Assembly (NCBI RefSeq): GCF_000518285.1
Contig: NZ_JADH01000008.1
Location: 1 to 56,778 of the forward strand
Direction: 5' to 3'
Source: Williamsoniiplasma lucivorax ATCC 49196
GTDB taxonomy: Bacteria > Bacillota_I > Bacilli_A > Mycoplasmatales > Mycoplasmataceae
DNA: 56,778 bases
The translations under genes and the position numbers were made by a program. The notes beneath the pieces were generated by a model. It was not told the DNA's origin and did not search any database. It saw only the letters and a program-made list of their open reading frames with translations. This document shows, in pieces, positions 43,726-56,778 of the stretch. Position 1 is the stretch's first letter. Every line of letters begins with the position of its first letter.

Positions 43726-43839
43726 TTTAACACCCTACTCTATTTTAAATATCAAACAAATATTAAGTATTGGCTGTTGTATTTATTGATATAGTTATCT
43801 AAATGATATTTATTATTTTGCTTAATTTCTATGTTGAAA

Positions 43840-48587
<4,748 letters not shown>

Positions 48588-48628
48588 TTAACATATTAAT
48601 TATAAAGTAATATTTTTAAAGTGAAAAT

Positions 48629-48655
48629 GAAAAAGTGGTATTTATCCACTTTTCA
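48629..48655 (-). terminator. Intrinsic terminator after the 48673-49239 membrane protein gene
   Basis: On the minus strand AAAAGTGG and CCACTTTTT pair around a 7-nt loop, ending in T residues. It separates that gene from parE-parC. Confidence 0.7.
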
Positions 48656-48672
48656 ACAATTACTTGTTCTAA

Positions 48673-49239
48673 TTAATTTAAATTTTCATTATTTTGTTGT
48701 ATTCTCATTTTGCTATTTGGATAAAAAAATCATTTTAAATTCTCATATTTTGTAAAGCTACTGATCATCATTAAAGTTGCTATACCAGCAATTACCATTC
48801 CTGTAATTAAAAGGTGCATCACAATTGTTTTAGAAAAAATGACTAATTGAAAAGCATCAAAATTCAAAGTTGGAATTGGAATCACAAAAATTTCTAAATT
48901 GTCCAAATCACTAAAAATAATGACAACAAGAATTAATAAAACAATGGCAAACATAATTCTTGAGAGACAAATAAAATTGCCTTTAGTTATAAATTTTTTA
49001 AATTGCCATTGCTGTAAAACAAAATTAATTTTTAAACTAAAAATTGTGAAAATCAACAAAACAATAACTAAAGTTAAACTGATAGAGAAAAAATCTTTTT
49101 CTCTAATAATGTTTTGTCAAGGTTGATTAGGTATTGAACCATTAATTAACAAAGCTAATAAAATACTAAAAGCTAAAAGAAATGAGATGGTAGCGATGGA
49201 ATTAAATATTTTCTCCAAAAAATTAATATTTTTTTGCAT
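48673..49239 (-). CDS. Four-TM membrane protein of unknown function, 188 aa
   Basis: Hydrophobic segments: IATISFLLAFSILLALLI, FFSISLTLVIVLLIFTIFSL, ICLSRIMFAIVLLILVVIIF and VIFSKTIVMHLLITGMVIAGIATLMMI. The loop between TM1 and TM2 contains NGSIPNQPWQNIIREKDF. No family recognised. The start at 49239 has GAAAGGAG upstream; the gene is alone between terminators. Confidence 0.72.
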
Positions 49240-49399
49240 AATTTCGTTCTCCTTTCGAGCCTGTTGGAGTTTGTTTAATTATAGCAAGAGTAACAATAAA
49301 TAAAATAAAAGGGCTCACTTTTTGTTAAATTGTCAATGATATCGTAAAAATAAAATATGGACACTTAAAAAATTATTTTACAAAAGTAAAAATGATTTG

Positions 49400-49441
49400 A
49401 AAATAAACCAATGATGTCTAATCAACATCTTGGTTTATTTT
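49400..49441 (-). terminator. Intrinsic terminator after the 49466-50287 lipoprotein gene
   Basis: A 12-bp stem, AAAATAAACCAA/TTGGTTTATTTT, encloses a smaller GATG/CATC stem. Confidence 0.75.
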
Positions 49442-49465
49442 CATAATTCTTGATTAATTATATTT

Positions 49466-50287
49466 TTAAAAAGTGGCTGCATTAGTGATTGTGATAGTGC
49501 CTTTGTAGAACAAATTATCTGAAAAAACACTAATTACAGCTGATGTTTTTTCTTCATTAACATTAATACTTAAATTATGACGTTTCAAACTAGGTATTTT
49601 TTCTTTGTTTTTTTCTAAAAAAAGATTAATAATTTCTTGCCCAATCATTCCATCATTTTGATCAATAGGTCATACAAAGTGTTTGATTAATCCAATTGCA
49701 TCAATGTTCTTTTTGACAAAATATTCCATATTAATTTGACCAACATACTTATTTGAATCAATGATGTTAAATCTTGTTTTATACTTTTCAAATTTCCCGT
49801 TCTCATCAGGAACAGAACTAGAATTATTGCTAAAATTAGTCTGGTTTAACCCCTCTAATTTATCGGCATTTTGCGTTATAAAAGCTTGATAAATAGTACG
49901 ATCTTGATTGTCTTCCAAAATCCCTAATGTTGTATCTAAATCTTTAATCGTACTAATATCTTGTTTGATGATTGTAAAAGTTACATCAACTGAACCTTTA
50001 AACTTTTTACTGTAATTGGTGGAGCTAATTTTGGCTGAGGTTTTAGTTGTTGAATTTTCTTCAATTCTAAAATCATCTTCAACTGTCCCAACAAAATCAT
50101 TATTGAAATTTTGTTGTAAAAAAGCTTTGATAATTGTATCAGTCCTGTTATCTTCTAATAAACCTAAGGTTTTATCTAAATTTTTGATTGAATTGATATC
50201 TTGTTGACTTTTGTTGCAAGCAACAACTGTCACAGCAGTGGCTCCCACCATGCCTACACTACCAAGTAATGCTAATATTTTTTTCAT
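49466..50287 (-). CDS. Lipoprotein with three tandem alpha/beta repeats, 273 aa
   Basis: The signal peptide MKKILALLGSVGMVGATAVTVVACN has the lipobox Cys. Three repeats of about 80 aa follow: INSIKNLDKTLGLLEDNRTDTI..., ISTIKDLDTTLGILEDNQDRTI... and a diverged third (IDAIGLIKHFVWPIDQNDGMI...). Each ends in a strand pair like KKFKGSVDVTFTI. The pattern resembles the domain in the FIVAR-DUF285 proteins (VTNLGRIEDNKETFIKEAI...YKGTIEVTFFI), so these share a surface domain. Function unknown. It lacks the promoter element of the A/B lipoproteins. Confidence 0.84.
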
Positions 50288-50364
50288 TTTTTAACTCCTT
50301 CATTGAGTTTTTGACACTCAATAATATTTTATTTGACTTATGAAAAAATTGTTCTAAAAATTTT

Positions 50365-50390
50365 AAAAAACTAACACTCAATAGTGTTAG
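50365..50390 (-). terminator. Intrinsic terminator after the SDR gene
   Basis: CTAACACT/AGTGTTAG (50371-50378/50383-50390) around a 4-nt loop, with six T residues on the minus strand. Confidence 0.85.
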
Positions 50391-50398
50391 TTTAATGT

Positions 50399-51127
50399 TT
50401 AAATTTTTTGTTTAGTGTGCGTGATTAATAATTCTTTAATATTAATGTGTTGCGGAAGTTGATAAGTGTATAAAATAGCATCAGCAATATCACAAGCTGC
50501 TAATCCACCTTGTAAACGATTTTTATGCACAAGATAAGCACCTAACACTTCTTGATTAGTTGTGGTATCTAATAAATTAGTGTCAACCATACCTGGCTCA
50601 ATTAAAATAAAACGCACATTGTTTTCCCCATTTTCACGACGTGCTTGTTCAGTAATTGCATTAACAGCAGTTTTAGCCCCATTATATAAAGCATGATCAA
50701 TCGAAGTTCAACGACCAGCCACTGATGATAAATTCACAATCGTTCCATGTTGACGAGCATTCATCGCTTTCAAGACACAATCCATCCCATTAACAACCCC
50801 TTTAATATTGACATCTAATGTTGCATATTTATCGTCTAGGGATTGGTCAACATATTTATCCATTGGCATAATTCCAGCATTATTAACTAATAAGTCAACT
50901 GGACCATAAATTGCCTCAGCTTTTTTGATGGCGTCGCGCATTTGAACAATGTCAGTCACATCAACTTGAGCAGTTACTTTATGTTCGATGTCGAGTGCAT
51001 CTAAAAGATGCACTCGACGAGCCATGAGTAAGACAGGATAACCTTGAGCGGCAAATAATTCAGCTGTTGCTTTCCCAATTCCTGAAGATGCCCCAGTAAT
51101 GGCGACTAGTGGTTTTGTTGGTTTCAT
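50399..51127 (-). CDS. Short-chain dehydrogenase/reductase
   Basis: 242 aa, classical SDR. The cofactor loop TGASSGIG, the NNAG motif and the catalytic set serine (VNLSSVAGR), tyrosine and lysine (YNGAK) are present. The Arg residues after the second strand (MARRVHLLD) suggest NADP preference (inference). Substrate unknown. It is a single gene with its own terminator. Confidence 0.92.
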
Positions 51128-51220
51128 AAACTCTCCTTTAATCTAATCTTTTTGAGATAAGTTAATTATATCTAAAAACTTTAAGTAAGTTAAACTGGGA
51201 TAGTTTGAACATTAAAACTA

Positions 51221-51260
51221 AAAAGTTGTGTTGGTCAAGATTTCACCAACACAACTTTTT
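51221..51260 (-). terminator. Intrinsic terminator overlapping the end of udk
   Basis: A 15-bp stem, AAAAGTTGTGTTGGT/ACCAACACAACTTTT, around a 9-nt loop; the stop codon of udk lies at its base. Confidence 0.85.
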
Positions 51261-51918
51261 AATGATTTATTTTTTCTGCTTCTTTTTTATTATTTCTTAA
51301 AATATCACGAACTTTAGTTGCTACTAAATCAATGGCAATTTCATTTCCATCATGGAATGGAATAATAATGTCGGCTTGTTGAATACTTGGTTCAACAAAA
51401 ATATCATGCATTGGTTTAACTGTTGTTAAATATTGTTCAATAACATTATCAAAACTACGGCCACGGTCTTTAATATCACGTTCTAATCTGCGAATTAAAC
51501 GAATATCATCACTAGTTTTAATAAAGATTTTTAAATCCCCTAATTTAAAAATCTCTTGAATTTGTAAAGCTAAAATCCCATCTAAAATAACAACATCAGC
51601 TGGGGCAAACTCAATTCATTCTTTTTCACGAGAATGAGTGACAAAATTATATTGCGGGACATTAATTTTCACACGACTTTTTAATTTTTTTAGGTCAGCA
51701 ACTAATAAGTCCACATCAAAACTATTGGGGTGATCAAAGTTTAAGTTTTGTTTTTCTTCAAAACTTAAATTTGAAAAATCTTTATAGTAATTATCCATTG
51801 ATAAATAACTAACAGATTTATCTTTTAAAATTTGGTTAGCAATTTTGGTCGCGACGCTAGTTTTTCCAGAAGCCGTTCCTCCAGCAACAATAATTAAAAA
51901 AACTGGTTTATGATTCAT
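51259..51918 (-). CDS. udk: Uridine kinase
   Basis: 219 aa. P-loop GGTASGKTS at residues 13-21; YLSMDNYYKDF and LNFDHPNSFDVDLL are uridine/cytidine-binding motifs; VVILDGILAL is Walker B and RLIRRLERDIKDRGRSFD the lid. It phosphorylates uridine and cytidine in nucleoside salvage, needed as Mollicutes lack de novo pyrimidine synthesis. A TGA-Trp at SREKEW joins the halves. It has its own terminator. Confidence 0.95.
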
Positions 51919-52022
51919 CTTTTATTTTCTCCACTTAATCCGTTTAATATTATAAATTAAAAACAAAAGGATGAACAATTTTAGATAAAAAATGCGAAAT
52001 TAGCTTTAGTTTATAGAAAAAA

Positions 52023-52050
52023 ACAAGCAACTTTTTTTGCTTGTCTTTTT
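52023..52050 (-). terminator. Intrinsic terminator after the 52065-52646 membrane protein gene
   Basis: ACAAGCAA/TTGCTTGT (52023-52030/52037-52044) followed by a T run on the minus strand. Confidence 0.75.
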
Positions 52051-52064
52051 GTTTGTATTGCAAA

Positions 52065-52646
52065 TTAAGCAGCTTTAGTTTGAACTTTATTTGCTTTTTT
52101 TGCTTTTGGTGATTCTTCAACTTGTTTATTGTTACCTTTAAAGCAACTTACAATAGCAGCAATTAATCCTAATCCAGAAACGGCAGTCCCAGTAATTAAT
52201 AAGATTGTTGCTGGAGATGTTGCTCCTAAAAGTTGTTTTCCATCAATGAAATTAAAGAAGTCTTTAAATTGTGTAAAGTCAACAATTGAACCCGTTACTT
52301 TAGTATAAATGATAATTCCAATGACAAGCGCCCCGACAACTAAAACCCCAAAAATAATAATAAAAATTATACTTTTTAGAATTGTTTTCCCTGATCTCAC
52401 GATGAATACCACAGTTTTAATCACAAAGAACAATGCACACACAGCAGCAACACAAATAAATCCGATTGCTAAACCATTAATTAATTGTTCGTGATTAGTT
52501 AAATAGGTTTTTATTTCAGCCTCTGTTGGAACTGATGTTGCAACCAGACCATAAATTAGTAAACCTAATAATGTTGCAAACATAATGAAGAATGACAAAA
52601 CAACAATAGTGTTAGTTAGTCCTCCCAATAATTTTTTAATAAACAT
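52065..52646 (-). CDS. Four-TM membrane protein of unknown function, 193 aa
   Basis: Hydrophobic segments: TIVVLSFFIMFATLLGLLIYGL, LAIGFICVAAVCALFFVIKTVVF, SIIFIIIFGVLVVGALVIGIIIY and TILLITGTAVSGLGLIAAIVSCF. A positively charged tail follows (KAKKANKVQTKAA). No family recognised. An AAGGAAAAGAG ribosome site precedes the ATG. Confidence 0.75.
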   Translation of the reverse strand: MFIKKLLGGLTNTIVVLSFFIMFATLLGLLIYGLVATSVPTEAEIKTYLTNHEQLINGLAIGFICVAAVCALFFVIKTVVFIVRSGKTILKSIIFIIIFGVLVVGALVIGIIIYTKVTGSIVDFTQFKDFFNFIDGKQLLGATSPATILLITGTAVSGLGLIAAIVSCFKGNNKQVEESPKAKKANKVQTKAA

Positions 52647-52800
52647 ATCTCTTTTCCTTTTCTTTATTACTAAATTATTCTAATAGATAAATTCTTAAAA
52701 TAATTATTTTCTGTTATTTTTTTAGATTTTCCTATCTCTTTGTTAGAAAATATTTCCAAAATGCTTTAACAGAATTTTTGCATTTCTCTTTAAAAAAGAA

Positions 52801-52836
52801 GTGAACTTGATAAGTACTGTTCCTTATCATGGTCAC
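52801..52836 (-). terminator. Imperfect hairpin terminator after the PTS gene
   Basis: The core stem TGATAAG/CTTATCA extends to GTGA/TCAC with two mismatches, and TTCTTTTTT follows on the minus strand. Confidence 0.6.
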
Positions 52837-52853
52837 ACCTCTATTTTACAAAA

Positions 52854-54990
52854 TTATTTTGTAGCAAGTTTTAATTGTTGAGCATTTGCTTTTAATTGCT
52901 TTCTTTCTTCTTTAATCATCACTCCTAAGCGAACTTCTTCCAACATTTCTTGTTGATTCTCACCTTTATAAATTTTATTAACAAGATTTATGTAATTATT
53001 TTTAGTGTTCATTAAGGTCTCGTGATGTTGTTTAGTAGCAAAAATTTGATTAATTAAGGCAATTGTTTGATTGTTGATTGGTAAAATTTGTTCATATTTT
53101 AATTGCATTGATTTTTGCACTTCCACAATTTTATTTTTGATCAACTCTAAGTGTTTTGTCAATTTTTCAATTGCTTGAGGGTTTTTATTTTTCTCTTTTA
53201 ACCCAATTAATTTAATTTCTATTTTATCCATTTTAGCGATTAAATTATCATACTTCATATTTTGTTTTAAATATTCTTCTTGATTTTTAATATGAATTTT
53301 ATCACTTTGCAAATGTTCAATTTGACTTAATTCATTTTTAAGAGTTTCTTGTTCAGTGTTGTCTACTCCATTTAAACCAATGTATTTTAATGTTAGATTT
53401 GTTAATCGTCTCATGCTTTGTTTGGTTTTAACTTTTCAATCTTGTTCAAAAAAGAATGCTGTAATCAAAAATGCAGCCAAAGTAGCAATGCCAAAACATA
53501 ATAATGTGTAAACAATATCAATAGTTCCACCATTGTGTTCTGATTGAGTACCTGTGATGGTATTCATCACAGCTAAAATCCCTAATCCACCTTGTCTAAA
53601 GTATGGAGAACCTAACAACCCAAACACTAATCCACCAATTGCTGCTCCCACACAACCAAAAACTAGAGCTTTAATTTTAATTAAAGTAACTCCAAAAATC
53701 ATTGGTTCTGTGACACCAAATAAACATGGAATTGCCGCATCAATTGATGTTTTTCTCATCATTTTGTCTTTTGTTCTGAAAGCCACACCAAGTCCTGCTC
53801 CCATTTGTCCAAAGGCAGCTATTTGTGAACCCATCATAATTGGGATTGAAACTGAAAATCCAGCAGTTGAATTAATTAGTCATGGCGCCATAACCAAGAC
53901 AACTAATGCAACATGAGCTCCAGTTATAACTAAGAATTGTCATGCAAAAGCATAAAACATGACTCCAAGTCCATATGGGATATCGGTTAGTAAACTAACA
54001 GCTCTTCCTAAAATATTTTCAAAAATGCCAATCACTGGACCAAGTGCCACGAACACAAGAATTGTGGTAATAAACAAGGCAATTGCTCCAGCAAATAAGT
54101 TATTTAATAAATTAGGCACAATTTTATCAACAACAATTTTGACATATTTGAATAAAAAAACGGTTGGAATCAAGACAAAAATACTTCCCATCACTGGACC
54201 AATTTTTATTTTCATTCATCCGCCCCATGCATCAACAAGTGGGACACTTCAACCTTGAACAATTAATGTTGGAGCACAAACCATTAAGCCTAACACCGCT
54301 CCAAAAACTGGGTTTAATTTTAAGTATTTAAAGCCATTAATTAGAATTAAAACACCTAAAAACTGCATTGCTCCGGTTCCTCCAATGTAGAAGATTAAAC
54401 CAATGATAAATGTGACTTCATTTCCTCCCCCAGCAAGTCATGCTGCTTTTTGTTGTAAAAAACTATTAAGCAGAAGAATATTACCACCACGATTAAGAAT
54501 AGTCATTTGACTAATTGAAGGGATAACTTTCGCTAACACTAAAATTGCTTGTAAAGAAACAATGATTCCCATTCCAATGACAGCCGGAATCATCGGCAGC
54601 ATAAATCCTTTTAAAGTATTCAATGTTTTAGTAGCAAAACTTAAATCTTCTTTTTTGACAACATTATCGGGATTAAACAGATCAACTGGCAGATTACTTT
54701 GATTAGCACTGTCTGCAACAGTTTCTAAATATCGATTAAAAGCATCGAAGACTTTGGGAACTTCCATCCCAATAATGACTTGTAATTCATTACCCAACCA
54801 ATTAATCCCCTTGACTAATCCGTCTTTTTTTTGAGCCAAGAGTTCTGCTTCATTGACTAAAGCTTTATCTTTGATTTTAAATCTTAGCCGAGTAACACAA
54901 TGATAAAGATCGCCAAAATTAGCTTTTCCTACCGACTGCTTGATATGTTATTTTTAAAAACTCATCATATTTGTTTTTATCTTTTTTCAT
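52854..54990 (-). pseudogene. PTS EIIBC sugar permease with coiled-coil tail, frameshifted in EIIB
   Basis: The gene starts at 54990 (MKKDKNKYDEFLKITYQAVGRKS) behind AAAGGAG and stops after 23 codons. Removing one base from the A run at 54924-54927 restores KANFGDLYHCVTRLRFKIKDK, the EIIB domain with its phosphorylated Cys. The same frame runs to 52854: EIIC with about ten TM segments and the ITGAHVALV/FGVTEPMIFGVTL motifs of the glucose-sucrose-trehalose-type family. In place of an EIIA domain there is a 190-aa charged coiled-coil tail (HLELIKNKIVEVQKSMQLKYEQ...). EIIBC phosphorylates and imports a sugar using EIIA from elsewhere. The shift could be a sequencing error, a slippage site or real inactivation. 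Substrate not determined. Confidence 0.82.
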
Positions 54991-55062
54991 AATTAGCTTT
55001 CTCCTTTATTTATAAAATTATTTAATGATTGTTTAATGTTCTATCATTTTGATGAAAATCAT

Positions 55063-55158
55063 TTATTGAATAAATTGCTTAAGCCGTTCGCTTAATAAAA
55101 AATCATCTTTTTGTAGAATCCATCTTCTACCTCCTGATCAAAATTGAAAAATCTTAAT
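55063..55158 (-). other. Open gene-end-like frame upstream of the PTS gene
   Basis: A 31-codon minus-strand frame between two stops reads ...QFWSGGRRWILQKDDFLLSERLKQFIQ and ends 73 bp before the PTS start. The composition looks protein-like, and the stop is followed directly by the PTS leader. It may be the leftover 3' end of a lost gene. The rest of 54991-55232 shows only AT-rich leader sequence. Confidence 0.3.
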
Positions 55159-55232
55159 CTACTTTTATTTTGTAATAATTAAAATTTTTAACAATCATAA
55201 TTTGGAAATTGAAAACTTTTTTAAAAGAAGAA

Positions 55233-55268
55233 AGTTCATTCACATGACAATGTGAATGAACTAAAGAA
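55233..55268 (-). terminator. Strong hairpin terminator after the truncated DUF285 gene
   Basis: A 13-bp perfect stem, AGTTCATTCACAT/ATGTGAATGAACT (55233-55245/55250-55262), with a 4-nt loop; on the minus strand it leads into TTCTTCTTTT. Confidence 0.8.
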
Positions 55269-55304
55269 ATTTTAAGCTAATTATTATTTCGACCTTATTC
55301 TTCT

Positions 55305-56093
55305 TTAATTAAAAAATGGTCTATCACTTTCATGTCAATTTTTGTTATTACTAAAAAAGTTTTTTCAATTAACTTTTGCAACATCTCAATTAGAAAGACC
55401 TTGATTAAATGCATGAGCATTATCAAACATGTAGCCCATATTGGTCACATTGCTGGTATCTCATTTTCCTAGATCTTGATTAAATGATATCGCAGTTGAA
55501 AATATATCCCCCATATTAGTCACACTGAGAGTTTTTCAATCAGAAATATCTTGATTGAATTTTAAAGCTTTTAAAAACATTGACCTCCTGGTGGTGACAC
55601 TTGCAGTATTTCATTTTGCAAGATTACCATTAAATTGCTTAGCATAACAAAACATAAAGCTCATATCAGTTACTTTTGATGTATCTCATTTTGCAAGATC
55701 GCCTACAAATGCTTTCGACCCTTGAAACATTGCTGACATATTAGTAACTTGTGAGGTGTTTCAATTTGCAAGTTCACCATTAAATGCAGATGCACCAGAA
55801 AACATATGTTTCATCGTGGTAACTTGTGAGGTGTTTCAAGCAGATAAATCTTGGTTAAATGCTGATGCATCATAAAACATCGATGTCATATTCGTTACTT
55901 GTGATGTATCTCAAGTAGATAAATCTTGATTAAATGCTGATGCTTCAAAAAAGACACTGCGCATATTAGTTACTCGCGATGTATCTCAAGTGGATAAATT
56001 TTGATTAAATAATGTTGCAGAAGCAAATAAACCTCGTAAACTAGTTATTTGTGGGTTAAGATAACTAGGCACTTTTTCAATCGTTGTCTTCAT
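55305..56093 (-). pseudogene. DUF285 (BspA-like) surface protein, 5' end removed by IS256
   Basis: The minus strand encodes 262 aa: IEKVPSYLNPQITSL, the usual entry to DUF285 domains, then about nine repeats of 25 aa such as AFNQDLSTWDTSQVTNMTSM, AFNGELANWNTSQVTNM and FNQDLGKWDTSNVTNM. All Trp positions are TGA. The signal peptide, FIVAR repeats and middle domains of the relatives at 30076 and 32532 are absent. The only ATG (56091-56093) sits at the join to IS256 DNA and is out of frame with the transposase start. The repeats themselves have no internal stop, so the truncation is recent or the fragment serves as a recombination donor (inference). Confidence 0.82.
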
Positions 56094-56256
56094 TAAAGAT
56101 TTTTGAAAAATCTTTTTCATTTTCTAATATTAGATCTAGACCTTGTTCAAAAGAATCTTTTGGTTGTTTTTTCATGTGTTATCTCCATTCTTTACTATTA
56201 ACTTACTACGAAGTTAATGTTATGTTTGGAATTTACACAAAATTCTTTACAGACCC
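56088..56256 (-). mobile_element. IS256 remnant: end plus 29 codons of transposase
   Basis: From the outer end at 56256 (ACAGACCC) through the transposase start (ATG 56175) to 56088 the sequence closely follows the element at 1-295. It then switches abruptly to DUF285 sequence. The transposase frame continues only seven codons past the junction. The element therefore lost its interior and other end in a deletion that fused it to the surface gene. Confidence 0.85.
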
Positions 56257-56414
56257 TCTTATGATAAAAAAATGTTTTTTTTCCTGTATAAATGTTTTTA
56301 AAAATTAAAGTGGAATAATATTTATGTAACTTTATGTTATTACCGTTTCAAAATTAACTTATTTTTCCATAACATAAAACTATGATATTTCTTATTTTAA
56401 AAAGGAGAACTCTT

Positions 56415-56746
56415 ATGAAAACTTTATTAATAACCTTAATGCTAAGTAATTGTGGGGTAAGTATCATTCCACCAACAATGAATGTTCAAAAAAATTTGAA
56501 TTATTCAATCAATTTAAAAGATAAAGTAAAAAACTTTTCAGAAGAAATTGACAAAAAAAATATTGTGCAATTTTTAACAACAATTGCATATTATTATGTT
56601 AAAGAAGCATTCTATCAAAACACTTATGATGATTTACAAATTGGTGAATTAGCTTTTTCAAAACCAATTAACCTGTTAGGTGATGTCAGTTTAAAAAATG
56701 AAAATATTATTAAAAACATCAAAAATTTAATTCATGAACAAAATGA
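56415..56746 (+). pseudogene. Lipoprotein-like ORF interrupted by an IS256 end
   Basis: It starts at ATG 56415 behind AAAGGAG; the in-frame ATG at 56382 lacks a ribosome site. MKTLLITLMLSNCGVSIIPP looks like a very short signal peptide with a lipobox-like Cys. The rest (LKDKVKNFSEEIDKKNIVQFLTTIAYYYVKEAFYQNTYDD) is helical. The frame meets the IS tip at 56747 and ends two codons later in IS DNA, so the true C-terminus is missing. Family not recognised. Confidence 0.6.
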
Positions 56747-56778
56747 GGGTCTGTAAAGAATTTTGTGTAAATTCCAAA
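56747..56778. mobile_element. IS256 terminal inverted repeat running off the right edge
   Basis: GGGTCTGTAAAGAATTTTGT continues as GTAAATTCC to the window end, the exact reverse complement of the tips at 295 and 56256. The orientation of the element cannot be told from 32 bp. Confidence 0.85.

Overview
This window comes from a Mollicutes genome, most likely Entomoplasmatales (Mesoplasma/Entomoplasma/Spiroplasma-like). The DNA is very AT-rich. TGA is used as tryptophan inside almost every conserved gene (ribF, nfo, valS, parC, comEC), so genes appear chopped at TGA under the standard code; coordinates here are rejoined under code 4 (only TAA/TAG stop). Genome maintenance and glycolysis genes look typical, and secreted proteins are lipoproteins with signal peptides of the form MKK(I/L)L..L..VVACG.

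Layout. 1-295: end of an IS256-family element. 359-709: IS3-like debris, tRNA-Lys(CTT) and terminator. 738-5616 (+): ribF, nfo, nusB, xseA-xseB, dinB. 5606-10396 (-): coaE, a small ORF, a frameshifted fragment, a lipoprotein, a large membrane protein and holA. 10666-21624 (+): three repeat-built lipoproteins (1264, 1360 and 481 aa) and a proline-rich membrane protein. 21834-22079: rpsT. 22122-26978 (-): comEC, a 42-aa ORF, valS. 27288-27590: a degenerate transposon HTH gene. 27703-35393 (+): three FIVAR plus DUF285 (BspA-like) surface proteins, the first broken, followed by a DUF285 shard. 35831-40852 (-): ldh, a membrane protein, nagA, recD2. 41003-42525 (-): a membrane protein and an azoreductase-like flavoprotein. 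42600-43725: IS debris and a broken Fic gene. 43840-48575 (-): parC-parE. 48673-52646 (-): membrane proteins, a lipoprotein, an SDR and udk. 52854-54990 (-): a frameshifted PTS EIIBC permease with a coiled-coil tail. 55305-56256: a DUF285 gene beheaded by an IS256 remnant. 56415-56746: a lipoprotein-like ORF cut by another IS256 end.

How it fits together. Housekeeping genes sit in compact operons with 1-17 bp overlaps and clear intrinsic terminators. Between them lies an expanding and decaying surface-protein repertoire. The long lipoproteins use two related modules, here called A (about 95 aa) and B (about 78 aa). One carries alternating A-B pairs; the other two have A arrays capped by B at both ends. 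Four lipoprotein genes share an upstream element, CCTAYTTCWWTGTTA, placed 23-24 bp before a TATAAT box. Two of these promoter regions are near-identical inverted copies of about 170 bp, 11 kb apart. I see no complete CRISPR array, prophage or recognised defence system. The most interesting material is the modular lipoprotein system with its shared promoter signature, and the DUF285 family caught at several stages of decay (lost lipobox cysteine, TGA-Trp to TAA stops, IS truncation).
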